Positions 54,974 through 64,000 of a DNA stretch of 64,000 bases are shown here, one piece after another. The notes under the pieces were generated by a model. The model did not search any database and was not told where the DNA came from. It was given only the letters and a program-made list of their open reading frames with translations. The stretch is from Phocaeicola plebeius DSM 17135 (GTDB taxonomy: Bacteria > Bacteroidota > Bacteroidia > Bacteroidales > Bacteroidaceae). Each line of letters opens with the position of its first letter. Position 1 is the first letter of the stretch. Made by a program: the position numbers and the translations under genes. The stretch is from assembly GCF_000187895.1 (NCBI RefSeq), contig NZ_DS990135.1, positions 1-64,000 of the forward strand, in the 5' to 3' direction.

Positions 54974-55569
54974 TGATGACAGATACAAATTCGATAAACT
55001 GGCCGCAAGAGAAGGTTGAGAAACTGGTTGGGCATTATAAGGAAATCCTTTCTTTGCTGGGCGAAGACCCTGAAAGAGAAGGACTGTTGAAAACCCCTGA
55101 GCGTGTAGCAAAAGCCATGCTGACGCTGACTCGCGGATATGAAATGGATCCGAGAGAAGTGCTGAATGCCGCAAAATTCAAGGAACCTTACAGCCAGATG
55201 GTGATTGTGAAGGACATTGATTTCTTTTCCATGTGCGAGCATCACATGCTGCCATTCTACGGAAAGGCCCATGTGGCATACATTCCTAACGGATATATTA
55301 CGGGTCTGAGTAAGATTGCTCGTGTGGTAGATATTTTTTCTCACCGTTTGCAGGTGCAGGAACGCATGACGCTTCAAATAAAAGAGTGTATTCAAGAAAC
55401 ACTGAATCCATTAGGCGTAATGGTGGTAGTAGAAGCCAAACACATGTGTATGCAGATGAGAGGAGTGGAAAAGCAGAATTCTGTAACGACTACCTCTGAT
55501 TTTACAGGTGCATTCAATCAGGCCAAGACACGCGAAGAGTTCATGAACCTGATTCGTGCAAAATATTAA
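54973..55569 (+). CDS. folE: GTP cyclohydrolase I
   Basis: A 198-residue enzyme of family length that converts GTP to dihydroneopterin triphosphate, the first step of tetrahydrofolate synthesis. Zinc and catalytic motifs are visible: [20 protein letters not shown] (about 90-109), [20 protein letters not shown] and [14 protein letters not shown]. It starts at the ATG overlapping the SPOR gene stop; a second ATG follows at once. Confidence 0.95.
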   Translation: MMTDTNSINWPQEKVEKLVGHYKEILSLLGEDPEREGLLKTPERVAKAMLTLTRGYEMDPREVLNAAKFKEPYSQMVIVKDIDFFSMCEHHMLPFYGKAHVAYIPNGYITGLSKIARVVDIFSHRLQVQERMTLQIKECIQETLNPLGVMVVVEAKHMCMQMRGVEKQNSVTTTSDFTGAFNQAKTREEFMNLIRAKY

Positions 55570-55580
55570 TATGAAAAAGA

Positions 55581-55618
55581 CTATTTCCCCTTTTATCGTA
55601 AGTGGAGAGGGGAAATAG
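55581..55618. terminator. terminator between folE and dnaG
   Basis: CTATTTCCCC (55581-55590) pairs perfectly with GGGGAAATAG (55609-55618), right beside the dnaG stop codon. Because the two genes converge, it likely serves both. Confidence 0.75.
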
Positions 55619-57748
55619 CTAACGTAAAATGACGCGGTCGCCTGCTTTTTGTGCCATTGGAATCTGAATTTCTTGCAACTCTTTGTAATGTTGCATGATT
55701 TCCTGACATTTCTCCGGATTGTTATAGATGTCCGGATTGGTTAAAGCCTGCAGGGTATGCTTCATTTCTTCTTCAACAATTGATAGCTTGAAATCAATTA
55801 ACAACCTGGGAACTAACTCATAAAGTCTTTCTTCATCGGTGATAATTGCCTGTCCTTTGGAGTGGTACTTGCTTAGCTGATAGCGGTCGCTGGCCAGTTC
55901 TGCGGCCTGTTTGCTGATTTCCGGATCAGGATGAGTCAGAAAATAGCGCTCAGACACAAAGCCTTCGTCATGCAGATGATTCTCTGCTTCTTTTAGGATA
56001 CGGCGGTCTAAGGGATAGTGAAACTGCAGTTCATCCTCCTTCAAGCTGGAAGAAATACATTCTATGACAGTGAGCGGTTGCTCTTCTCCGTTTTCATCCT
56101 CTAAGTAACACATCACTTTTTCTCCATAGCGGACAATCATTTGTAGGAGGAGCTGTTCCTTCTTGTAGAACAGTTTCTGTTCGTTCCCTTCCAATGGGAT
56201 ATAGGAAAGGTAATTGTCCGTAGGAGCAGGAGTGCTTGTGGGTTGTCCGGCAGGCTGTTCAGCAGTTGGAGGTATATACTCTGCAGCTGTTTCCAGAGGA
56301 GCTGGAGGAAGTTGAGTCTCATCCGGTATAGGAATCTCTGTCGGCTGTGTCTCCGGGTAAGTAGTCGGAGGAGCTGGTTGGACATCCTGGGTAGCTTGTC
56401 GTTGTTTACGCTGGATTTCCTTGTATTTATTTTCCTGTGCCTGCTCTATCAATTTGTTTACCGCTTCTATCAGGATTTTCTCTTCCATTTGCAGAAGCTG
56501 GCTGCACTCGCGTGTATATACGGAGCGCACAATAGAGTCAGGTATCACAGAGATACTTTTTACGATACTGGAAATCAGACTGGCACGTTTGATCGGGTCT
56601 TTCCCTGCTTCTTCCATCAGCAAGTTCGTCTTGAAACGGATGAAGTCCACTTCGTGCTCATTGATGTAGGCCTGATAGTCGGTGGCATTATGTTTGCGGG
56701 CAAAGCTGTCGGGGTCGTCTCCATCGGGGAGCAGACATACCTTGATGTTCATACCTTCTTCCAGCAGCATGTCAATACCGCGTATGCTGGCCTTGATTCC
56801 AGCTCCGTCACCGTCATACAATACCGTAATGTTATTGGTAAAACGATGAATCAGTCGTATCTGGTCGGAGGTCAATGCCGTACCCGAAGAAGCCACCACG
56901 TTTTCAATTCCACTCTGGTGCATGGAAATGACATCGGTATAACCTTCTACTAAGAAGCAGCGATCCTGGCGTACAATGGCCTGCTTGGCAAAATAAATGC
57001 CATAGAGTTCCCGGCTTTTGTGATATATCTCAGACTCCGGAGAGTTGACATACTTCATCTGTACGTTCTTGGTGGCAGCGCTCAATACACGTCCGCCAAA
57101 AGCTACCACTTTTCCCGACAAGGTGTGTACGGGGAAAATGACACGCCCCCAGAAACGGTCGCGAAGTGAACCGTCGTCCTTTCGATAGCACAAGCCAGTC
57201 TTTACCAGAAACTCTTCCTGATAACCTTTCTGTTTGGCAGTGCGTGCCAATGCATCGTGACTGTCTGTGCTGTATCCTAACTGGAACTTTTTGATAATGT
57301 CATCGCGGAATCCTCGGCTGCGTAAGTAGGTCATACCGATACGCTGTCCGTCGATGTGATTATAAAGTATGTCTTGGAAATACTCAGAAGCAAACTGATT
57401 GACTACAAACAAACTTTCACGCAAACTATGTGCTTGTTTTTCTTCGTCGGTCAGTTCCCGTTCCTTTACTTCGATGTGATATTTGTTGGCCAGCCACTTC
57501 AGTGCCTCGTAGTAAGAAAGTTGTTCGTGCTCCATAATGAAGTGGACCACATTCCCTCCCTTACCGCAACTGAAACATTTGCATAATCCTTTGCTGGGAG
57601 ATACACTGAAAGAAGGGGTCTTTTCATTGTGGAACGGGCATAGTCCGATGTAGTTCACTCCTCGGCGGCGGAGGGTGACAAACTCGGATACAACATCTAC
57701 TATTTGTGCGGCATCCAGTATTCGGTCTATGGTAGCTTGGTCAATCAT
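55619..57748 (-). CDS. dnaG: DNA primase
   Basis: A 709-residue replication primase. The N-terminal CHC2 zinc-binding domain (about 35-68, CPFHNEKTPSF and CKCFSCGKGG), the RNA polymerase core with Toprim domain (FLVEGYTDVISMHQSG and VLYDGDGAGIKASIRG, about 260-330) and a C-terminal helicase-binding part are present. Between the core and the C-terminal domain (about 445-525) lies a Pro/Thr/Gln-rich stretch that looks disordered and makes the protein longer than E. coli DnaG. It is monocistronic on the minus strand. Confidence 0.96.
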   Translation of the reverse strand: MIDQATIDRILDAAQIVDVVSEFVTLRRRGVNYIGLCPFHNEKTPSFSVSPSKGLCKCFSCGKGGNVVHFIMEHEQLSYYEALKWLANKYHIEVKERELTDEEKQAHSLRESLFVVNQFASEYFQDILYNHIDGQRIGMTYLRSRGFRDDIIKKFQLGYSTDSHDALARTAKQKGYQEEFLVKTGLCYRKDDGSLRDRFWGRVIFPVHTLSGKVVAFGGRVLSAATKNVQMKYVNSPESEIYHKSRELYGIYFAKQAIVRQDRCFLVEGYTDVISMHQSGIENVVASSGTALTSDQIRLIHRFTNNITVLYDGDGAGIKASIRGIDMLLEEGMNIKVCLLPDGDDPDSFARKHNATDYQAYINEHEVDFIRFKTNLLMEEAGKDPIKRASLISSIVKSISVIPDSIVRSVYTRECSQLLQMEEKILIEAVNKLIEQAQENKYKEIQRKQRQATQDVQPAPPTTYPETQPTEIPIPDETQLPPAPLETAAEYIPPTAEQPAGQPTSTPAPTDNYLSYIPLEGNEQKLFYKKEQLLLQMIVRYGEKVMCYLEDENGEEQPLTVIECISSSLKEDELQFHYPLDRRILKEAENHLHDEGFVSERYFLTHPDPEISKQAAELASDRYQLSKYHSKGQAIITDEERLYELVPRLLIDFKLSIVEEEMKHTLQALTNPDIYNNPEKCQEIMQHYKELQEIQIPMAQKAGDRVILR

Positions 57749-57901
57749 TTCGAAGGGCGAAAATAATAAAAATAAGTAGAATGTGCAATTGGCCGTAGCA
57801 AATCGTGGAATGACAACGATGGTACAGTTAATTGTATGGCATTTTTTCGATGAATAATCGAGCGTTTTGTAAAATGTTTATATTCAGCTGTTTGTGTGAT
57901 T

Positions 57902-57974
57902 ATTTTGGATAATAGAGTTCAAATTTTGGACAATAGAATTTCTCTTATAGACATTTGCGGCTGTAGTTTGGATA
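57902..57974. promoter_or_regulatory. phased direct repeats upstream of PUL 3
   Basis: ATTTTGGAnAATAGAnTT occurs at 57902-57919 and 57923-57940, 21 bases apart. A third, partial copy of TTTGGATA lies at 57967, 42 bases (2 x 21) after the second. Direct repeats at this spacing are typical of binding by AraC-type regulators, including HTCS. No regulator gene for PUL 3 is in the window. The 295-base gap (57749-58043) holds this and a -7 element; nothing else is clear. Confidence 0.5.
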
Positions 57975-58004
57975 TTTCGTTCCATGCTCATGGGAGGCTT
58001 ATTG

Positions 58005-58012
58005 TACTTTTG
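58005..58012 (+). promoter_or_regulatory. -7 element of PUL 3
   Basis: TACTTTTG matches TAnnTTTG, 31 bases before the GH97 ATG at 58044. Confidence 0.6.
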
Positions 58013-58043
58013 CTACCAGAGTTAACAAATAAAAAGAACTAAT

Positions 58044-59972
58044 ATGAGAAAGACTTTATTCTTTTTGTTGCTGGCATCCAGTGCTGCAATGTTTGCGGAG
58101 AATTATACAGTGAAATCTCCGGATGAACGTATCCTTGTGAATGTAGAAACAGGAGCTACTACTACGTATTCTGTAACTTTCAATGGTAAAACTATTTTGA
58201 ATCCTTCTCCTTTATCTATGACTTTTGATAATGGGGTAGTGATTGGCCGTAATATGAAGGTAAAAGATGTTCAGCATCGTACGGAAGACCAGATGTTGAC
58301 ACCTGTAGTCCGCCAAAAGAGCGATAAAATTAGAGATCACTATAATGAAATGGTGTTAAGTGCTGACCAGTATAAACTATATTTTCGTGTATATAATGAT
58401 GGATTAGCTTATCGCTTCCATACAGATTTTGCTGACTCGCTGAAGGTAATCAGTGAAGAGGTGGACTATTGTTTCCCGGAAGATTATAATACACTTTTCC
58501 CTGAAGAAAGAACCATATTGTCTGCACAGCAGCCTTTGTTTAAACCGATGAAATTGTCGGAAATCGGAACTGACCGTTTTTGCAGTACTCCTGTATTGAT
58601 TAAGGTAGATGATCAGGCACGTATCTTTATCAGTGAATCTGATTTGGAAAGTTATCCGGGTATGTTCTTGAAAAAACAAGGAAAATATGAACTGGCTGGA
58701 AAATTTGCTGCTTATTCTTTGGAAGAAGAAAAAACAGACGATCGTCAGATTTTCCCTACTAAACGGGCTGATTATATAGCAAGAGTAAGCGGAACCCGTA
58801 ATTATCCTTGGCGTGCCATGATTGTAGCAGAGAACGATGCTAACCTTGTAACGAATCAGTTGATTTATAAATTGGCTCCAGAGTCACAGGGAGATTTTTC
58901 TTGGGTTAAACCGGGAAAGATTGCATGGGACTGGTATAATGCATTAATCTTGACAGGTGTTGACTTCAAATGTGGAGTAAATAATGATACTTATAAATAT
59001 TATATAGATTTTGCTTCTAAATACGGTATTGAATATGTGGTGCTTGATGACGGTTGGTCAGAAGCATGGGATGTGACGAAAACAGTTCCAGAAATCAATA
59101 TGGAAGAATTGGTGGCATACGGTAAAAAGAAAAATGTGGATTTGATTTTATGGGTATCATGGGCTCCTTTCCGTGAAAAACTGGATGAAGCATTCGATTT
59201 GTTTAGCAAATGGGGCATTAAAGGTATTAAAATGGACTTTATGAACCGTGACGATCAGGCTATGGTTGATTTCTACTATACTGTAGCCCGTAAGGCTGCC
59301 GAGCATAAAATGTTGGTTGATTTCCACGGAGCTTACAAACCGACTGGCTGGTTGAGAACATTTCCGAATGTATTGAGCTCTGAAGGTGTTGCCGGATTGG
59401 AAAATCATAAATGGGGAAGCTTTGTTACTCCGGAACACAATGTGACATTACCTTTTACTCGTATGGTAGCAGGTCCGATGGATTATACACCGGGAGCGAT
59501 GATTAACTTCCATGAGAAAGATCATAAGGTATGGTTTAACTTGCCTGCTTCTGTGGGAACTCGTTGTCATCAGCTGGGTATGTATGTAGTGTATGAAAGT
59601 CCGCTTCAGATGCTGGCTGATTCTCCATCCAACTATTATCGTGAAGAAAAATGCATGGATTTCTTGAGTCAGGTTCCTGTGGTATGGGATGAAACACGTG
59701 TCTTGAAAGCATCTGTAGGCGAATACATTGTAGTGGCACGTCGCTCTGGTAATACTTGGTTCATTGGTGGTATGGTTGGTAAAAAAGGGCAGAAGTTCGA
59801 TATTACTCTTGATTTCATTAAGGGAAATAAGACATTGACTTGTTGGGAAGATGGTGTGAATGTAGACCTCCAAGCACAAGATTTTGCTTGTCGTACAAAG
59901 AAAGTGAAACAAGGAGACACCATCACGATCAGCATGTATGATGGAGGTGGCTATGTAGCTATTATTAAATAA
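58044..59972 (+). CDS. GH97 glycoside hydrolase (retaining, alpha-galactosidase-like)
   Basis: A 642-residue exported enzyme with signal peptide (about 1-18, ending AMFA). It has the three-part GH97 layout: an N-terminal beta-sandwich (about 20-285), a catalytic barrel (about 290-560, VVLDDGWSEAWD, VDLILWVSWAPF, GIKMDFMNRDDQ) and a C-terminal beta domain. Asp398 in KMDFMN sits where the retaining subgroup (BtGH97b type) has its nucleophile, whereas SusB-type inverting alpha-glucosidases lack it; this favours alpha-galactosidase or a related retaining activity. It leads the PUL 3 operon, 30 bases before susC. Confidence 0.87.
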   Translation: MRKTLFFLLLASSAAMFAENYTVKSPDERILVNVETGATTTYSVTFNGKTILNPSPLSMTFDNGVVIGRNMKVKDVQHRTEDQMLTPVVRQKSDKIRDHYNEMVLSADQYKLYFRVYNDGLAYRFHTDFADSLKVISEEVDYCFPEDYNTLFPEERTILSAQQPLFKPMKLSEIGTDRFCSTPVLIKVDDQARIFISESDLESYPGMFLKKQGKYELAGKFAAYSLEEEKTDDRQIFPTKRADYIARVSGTRNYPWRAMIVAENDANLVTNQLIYKLAPESQGDFSWVKPGKIAWDWYNALILTGVDFKCGVNNDTYKYYIDFASKYGIEYVVLDDGWSEAWDVTKTVPEINMEELVAYGKKKNVDLILWVSWAPFREKLDEAFDLFSKWGIKGIKMDFMNRDDQAMVDFYYTVARKAAEHKMLVDFHGAYKPTGWLRTFPNVLSSEGVAGLENHKWGSFVTPEHNVTLPFTRMVAGPMDYTPGAMINFHEKDHKVWFNLPASVGTRCHQLGMYVVYESPLQMLADSPSNYYREEKCMDFLSQVPVVWDETRVLKASVGEYIVVARRSGNTWFIGGMVGKKGQKFDITLDFIKGNKTLTCWEDGVNVDLQAQDFACRTKKVKQGDTITISMYDGGGYVAIIK

Positions 59973-60002
59973 TATATTAACCTGTTTTAATTACCTAATC
60001 TA

Positions 60003-63000
60003 ATGAAAACATTTCAATCAACTTCAAAATGCAGGCATATTCTGATGGCAGGAATGCTGGCATGGGGAGTTCTGCCGGGCTTGGCAGTTCCCGAAACGAA
60101 TGATGCGGCTGTATCTTTAGCGGTTACTCAGCAAAATGTGACACTGAAAGGTACGGTAGTAGACAAAAAGACAGGAGAGCCGATTATTGGAGCGAATGTC
60201 ATTGTGAAGGGTACGACTAATGGAGTCATCACTGATTTGGATGGAAATTATACCTTGCAGGCACCTGCTGGATCTTTGCTGGAAATTTCGTATATCGGTT
60301 ATCAGTCTGTTGAAATAAAAGCTACGGCTCAACCTCAAAAAATCCAGTTGGGAGAAGATACAGAAGTGTTGGAGGAAGTAGTGGTTGTAGGTTATGGTGT
60401 GCAGAAAAAAGCCACAGTGACCGGTTCTGTTGCAACCGTCAAAGGGAGTGATTTGAAGACAACAGGTAATGCCAATATTACGAATACATTCGCAGGTAAA
60501 ATACCGGGTGTTGTTGCTACTAACCGTTCAGGTGAACCTGGTAACGATGCTTCTAAGATTTATATTCGTGGTATGGGTACTTTGGGTGATACGAATCCGT
60601 TGGTTGTAATTGATGGAGTAGCCGATCCAAATAATGGTTTGAGCAACTTGGAACGTATGAATCCGAATGATATTGAATCAATCAACGTACTGAAAGATGC
60701 CTCAGCGGCTATTTATGGTTCTCAAGCTGCTAATGGTGTAATCTTGGTTACGACAAAACGCGGTTCATCTGGTAATGATAAGCCAATGGTCAATTATAGC
60801 GGTTCTGTATCATTGACACAAAATACACGTGTTCCGGATTTGATGAATGCGTATGAATACATGACTTATTCGGATGAAATCCGTAAGTATAAAGGAGAAG
60901 CTCCTCTTTATGAGAATATTAAGGAAGGCTATCTGGATGGAACTATTGACCGTCTTCAGTATGCAGATACTGACTGGATGGATGCGGTGTTCCGCGACGT
61001 AGCTCCTCAAACTCGTCATTCTCTTTCTATTAACGGAGGAACAGATAAGGTTAGATATTACGTTTCAGGTGACTACTCTTATCAGGAACCCATGTATGAA
61101 AATACGGAGTTTAATTATAATACTTTCCAGGTACGTTCAAATATTGATGCACAGGTAAGTAAGAATTTGAAGATTGGTGTAGATTTAGACGGACGTAAAG
61201 AACGTCGTAATATGGGTATTTATGATTCCTATAAGATTTTCTGGGAAACTACCAATGCTTATCCTTACTTGTACGATTATTATCCGAACGGTTTACCGGG
61301 TCCAGGCATTAATCAGGGTAATAACCCTGCTGTATTGGTTTCAGGAAAAGATACGGGTTATGATAAGGTAGATGATTATTTTGTAAACTCTAAGTTTACT
61401 TTTGATTTGAAAATGCCTTGGATTACCGAAGGATTATCTTTGTCGGGGTATGGTGCTTTTAATTTCCATTTCCGTAATGAGAAATATTTAATTGATGTAT
61501 GGGATACTTATCGTTATGATCCTACTACCCAGGATTATATCAAGCAGACTACTAATCCGGAAGGAGGTACTATCAAGTTAACACAATCACATGAAAACAG
61601 CCTTTCTCGTACGTTGCACTTGAAACTGAATTATGATCGCACTTTTGGTGACCATCATATCAGCGCCTTTGTGGCTTATGAACAGAATAAATATGACGGA
61701 GAGGTATTTGAAGCATTCCGAAATTACTTCTTGAACAGTAAACTGGATTACTTAAGTTTTGGCGGTGATAAGGAAAAGACAAACTCTGGTAGCGGTTATG
61801 TTTCTGTCAGACAGAATTTCTTCGGACGTTTGAATTATACATTGAAAGACCGTTATATGTTTGAATTCTCTATTCGTCGTGATGGTTCTATGAATTTTGC
61901 TCCCGGTCATCGTTGGGGTACTTTCCCAGGATTGTCTGTTGGATGGCGTTTGAGTGAAGAACGTTTTATTAAAGAAAAAGCCCCGTTTATTAATGACTTG
62001 AAGTTACGTGCTTCGTGGGGTAAATTAGGTAATGACCGAATTGATCCATTCCAATATATTAATCCGTATGTGATGGAGGATGGAGCTATTCTTGGAAAGA
62101 CTCCTTCCATTGGTAAGGCAATTTATCCGGGCGTACTGGCTAATCCTAATGTAACCTGGGAAAAAGTTGATTCTAAGAATGTGGCTGTTGATGGTAACTT
62201 CTGGAACGGTATGTTAGGATTTACTGTGGAATATTTCTTCCAGAACCGTAAAGATATTCTGACTGCAAGACAAGCTTCTATACCTTCATACACAGGATTG
62301 GGAAATACATTGCCTGATGAAAATCTGGGAGAAGTTAATAATCAGGGTATTGAAATTATGTTGAATCATCGTAATAAAATCGGAGAAGTAAATTATTATA
62401 TCGGAGGTAACTTTACTTTTGCCCGTAATAAAATTAAATTCTTTGATGAAGCGGCTAACATTCCTGAATGGCAAAGACAAACCGGGGGACCGCTTAACAC
62501 ATGGTTGATGTATAAGACTGATGGAATTTATCAGAATTGGGATGAAGTAAACAACAGTGTACACATGCCAGGAGCACAGCCGGGTGATATCAAATATGTA
62601 GATGTGGACAATAATGGAGTAATCAGTGAAAATGACAAGGTTCGCAGCGAAACGGGAAATGTACCTGAAATTGTGTATGGTATCAATTATGGTATTGAAT
62701 GGAAAGGTCTGGAAGTAAGCATGATGTGGACCGGACAAGGCAGAGCTTCACAGATGATTGTTCCTTATTCTTACAACCAGGATAAAGATTTGTATTATAA
62801 TCGCTGGATTTCGGAAGAGGAAACTCCTAATTCTAAATATCCTCGTGCTTTTGATAAAGACGATGTGATTAATACACCTTGGAGTGATTTCTGGTTGTAT
62901 GATGCTTCATTCATTCGTTTGAAGAATGTAGAAGTTGCCTATACCTTACCGCAGAAGTGGGTAGAAAAAATGAAATTGCAGAATGTGCGTTTCTCATTGT

Positions 63001-63125
63001 CAGGTACAAACTTGTTGACTTTCGATAAGATTAAACTGCAAGATCCGGAATCGGATGCAACAGGTCTTGGTCAGGCTTATCCGTTGGCAAGAACTTACTC
63101 ATTTGGCATCAATGTGACTTTCTAA
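60003..63125 (+). CDS. SusC-family TonB-dependent transporter (PUL 3)
   Basis: A 1040-residue outer membrane transporter. The signal region (about 1-28) is followed by a CarboxypepD-like domain (about 46-122, GEPIIGANVIVKGTTNGVIT), a plug starting EEVVVVGYGVQKKATVTGSVA (about 126, in two pieces) and the barrel, ending NVTF. No STN domain is present, so regulation by an HTCS or other one-component regulator is expected. The substrate is unknown; the neighbouring GH97 suggests an alpha-linked, possibly galactose-containing glycan. Confidence 0.93.
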   Translation: MKTFQSTSKCRHILMAGMLAWGVLPGLAVPETNDAAVSLAVTQQNVTLKGTVVDKKTGEPIIGANVIVKGTTNGVITDLDGNYTLQAPAGSLLEISYIGYQSVEIKATAQPQKIQLGEDTEVLEEVVVVGYGVQKKATVTGSVATVKGSDLKTTGNANITNTFAGKIPGVVATNRSGEPGNDASKIYIRGMGTLGDTNPLVVIDGVADPNNGLSNLERMNPNDIESINVLKDASAAIYGSQAANGVILVTTKRGSSGNDKPMVNYSGSVSLTQNTRVPDLMNAYEYMTYSDEIRKYKGEAPLYENIKEGYLDGTIDRLQYADTDWMDAVFRDVAPQTRHSLSINGGTDKVRYYVSGDYSYQEPMYENTEFNYNTFQVRSNIDAQVSKNLKIGVDLDGRKERRNMGIYDSYKIFWETTNAYPYLYDYYPNGLPGPGINQGNNPAVLVSGKDTGYDKVDDYFVNSKFTFDLKMPWITEGLSLSGYGAFNFHFRNEKYLIDVWDTYRYDPTTQDYIKQTTNPEGGTIKLTQSHENSLSRTLHLKLNYDRTFGDHHISAFVAYEQNKYDGEVFEAFRNYFLNSKLDYLSFGGDKEKTNSGSGYVSVRQNFFGRLNYTLKDRYMFEFSIRRDGSMNFAPGHRWGTFPGLSVGWRLSEERFIKEKAPFINDLKLRASWGKLGNDRIDPFQYINPYVMEDGAILGKTPSIGKAIYPGVLANPNVTWEKVDSKNVAVDGNFWNGMLGFTVEYFFQNRKDILTARQASIPSYTGLGNTLPDENLGEVNNQGIEIMLNHRNKIGEVNYYIGGNFTFARNKIKFFDEAANIPEWQRQTGGPLNTWLMYKTDGIYQNWDEVNNSVHMPGAQPGDIKYVDVDNNGVISENDKVRSETGNVPEIVYGINYGIEWKGLEVSMMWTGQGRASQMIVPYSYNQDKDLYYNRWISEEETPNSKYPRAFDKDDVINTPWSDFWLYDASFIRLKNVEVAYTLPQKWVEKMKLQNVRFSLSGTNLLTFDKIKLQDPESDATGLGQAYPLARTYSFGINVTF

Positions 63126-63146
63126 CCTTTTAAGAAAACTAAGAAT

Positions 63147-64000
63147 ATGAAGACAACATTTATAAAAACAATATGCTTCGGAACATTGCTGGCTTCTATG
63201 GCGGCATGCGATATTCTGGATGTGGATCCATTGGATACTTACACTGAAGAAGATGTGTTCTCAGATGTAAGTCTGCTGAAATCATACGTACACCGGAATT
63301 ATAACCTTCCGCAAACTGGATGGGATCATACAGCTTTACGGTATTCGTGTGATGAGTCAATCAATAACTTCAACTGGAACAATTCTTATCAAGTACTGGA
63401 AGGATCGGTCACTCCTGACCAGTTGGGTAACCTTGATATTTGGGAAGCCTATTATGAGAATATCAAGAACTGTAATATCTTCTTTGAGCACATGGAGTAT
63501 GTGAATAAGGTAGACCAGCCGGAGCAGAACTACTTGATTGGAGAAACAACCTTCTTCCGTGCGCTTTACTATATGGAACTGGTAAACCGTTATGGAGGAG
63601 TACCGATGATAACAAAATCTTATCAATTGGATGACACGGCTGAGGCTTTGAATGTCAAGCGTGCGAGCTATGAAGAATGTGTGGATTCTATTGTTACTTG
63701 GTTTGACCGCGCTGCTAATTATCTTCCAGAAGAATATGCGAGTGATGCAGATTTTGGTCGTGTGACAAAAGTGGCTGCTTTGGCCATGAAGAGTCGTATG
63801 CTACTTTATGCTGCCAGTCCATGGTGGGGAGTAAGAACTTATGAAGAAGCTGCCGATGCTGCAGAAGAAGTCATCGAACTTTGTGGAGGCCTTGGTGTTA
63901 ATAATCTGGATCCGGATTATCAAGGGTTGTTCTTAAATCCTGAAAGTCCTGAGATTATTTTCCAGCGTCTTTATAATCAAGAGTATGGCCATTACTTTGA
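63147..64000 (+). CDS. SusD/RagB-family lipoprotein, 5' part (cut by window end)
   Basis: The frame is open from the ATG at 63147 to the window end (about 284 codons). It begins MKTTFIKTICFGTLLASMAA followed at once by a lipobox Cys (residue 21) and DILDVDPLDTYTEEDVF. SusD features follow: YLIGETTFFRALYYMELVNR, YGGVPMI and VTKVAALAMKSRMLLYAASP. It starts 21 bases after susC. The C-terminal half lies outside the window. Confidence 0.92.
   Translation, partial: MKTTFIKTICFGTLLASMAACDILDVDPLDTYTEEDVFSDVSLLKSYVHRNYNLPQTGWDHTALRYSCDESINNFNWNNSYQVLEGSVTPDQLGNLDIWEAYYENIKNCNIFFEHMEYVNKVDQPEQNYLIGETTFFRALYYMELVNRYGGVPMITKSYQLDDTAEALNVKRASYEECVDSIVTWFDRAANYLPEEYASDADFGRVTKVAALAMKSRMLLYAASPWWGVRTYEEAADAAEEVIELCGGLGVNNLDPDYQGLFLNPESPEIIFQRLYNQEYGHYF

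Overview
The window reads as a chromosomal segment of a gut Bacteroidales bacterium (Bacteroides/Phocaeicola type). It holds three SusC/SusD polysaccharide utilisation loci (PULs), a hybrid two-component regulator (HTCS), an ECF-sigma/FecR pair, promoters with the Bacteroidetes -7 element TAnnTTTG and few strong Shine-Dalgarno sites. Housekeeping genes such as meso-diaminopimelate dehydrogenase and a Fe-type superoxide dismutase fit the same group. All family names come from reading the translated sequences; no database search was run. Layout: (1) 1-0.9 kb, the 3' end of a 23S rRNA gene, 5S rRNA and a terminator. (2) 0.97-2.2 kb, a MarC-family membrane protein and a phosphatase-like protein without its catalytic cysteine. 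(3) 2.3-13.3 kb, a sigma-54-type two-component pair transcribed leftward, divergent from a five-gene envelope export operon (TolC-like, HlyD-like, DUF2807-like, two FtsX/MacB-type permeases). The operon has a recognisable sigma-54 promoter and tandem upstream activator sites. (4) 13.3-16 kb, sodB and glmS. (5) 16.3-24.8 kb, PUL 1: ECF sigma, FecR anti-sigma, SusC with a signalling STN domain, SusD and a beta-helix lipoprotein. Base composition falls sharply inside susC near 18600 and stays low to about 25100. (6) 25.1-28.0 kb, a tight three-gene operon: steroid 5-alpha-reductase homologue, OYE-type flavin reductase and short-chain dehydrogenase. This is the gene set expected for reduction of 3-oxo-delta4 steroids or bile acids. 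(7) 28-30.8 kb, ddh, ruvA and lgt. (8) 30.9-49.7 kb, PUL 2, a fructan/raffinose-type locus: SusC/D, two GH32 enzymes, a TonB-receptor-like barrel, a GH36 alpha-galactosidase, a sugar permease, a fructokinase and an HTCS. Its two operons start behind two 60-bp near-palindromes of the same design. (9) 49.7-57.7 kb, housekeeping genes: DUF3256, M23/LysM peptidase, DUF1599, DoxX/MauE-like protein, tpiA, SPOR protein, folE and dnaG. (10) 58-64 kb, PUL 3: GH97, SusC and the start of a SusD gene cut by the window end. How the genes work together: in PUL 2, surface SusC/D would capture fructo-oligosaccharides or fructans, the GH32 enzymes would release fructose and GH36 would remove alpha-galactose from raffinose-type sugars. 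The permease and fructokinase would bring fructose into glycolysis, and the HTCS would sense a sugar in the periplasm. In the sigma-54 region, the sensor kinase and response regulator probably switch on the adjacent envelope export operon. No ATPase gene for the FtsX-type permeases is present there. The most noteworthy items are the steroid-reductase operon, the paired PUL 2 palindromes, the sigma-54 promoter with phased activator sites, the compositional break inside susC of PUL 1, and two families of intergenic palindromic repeats.
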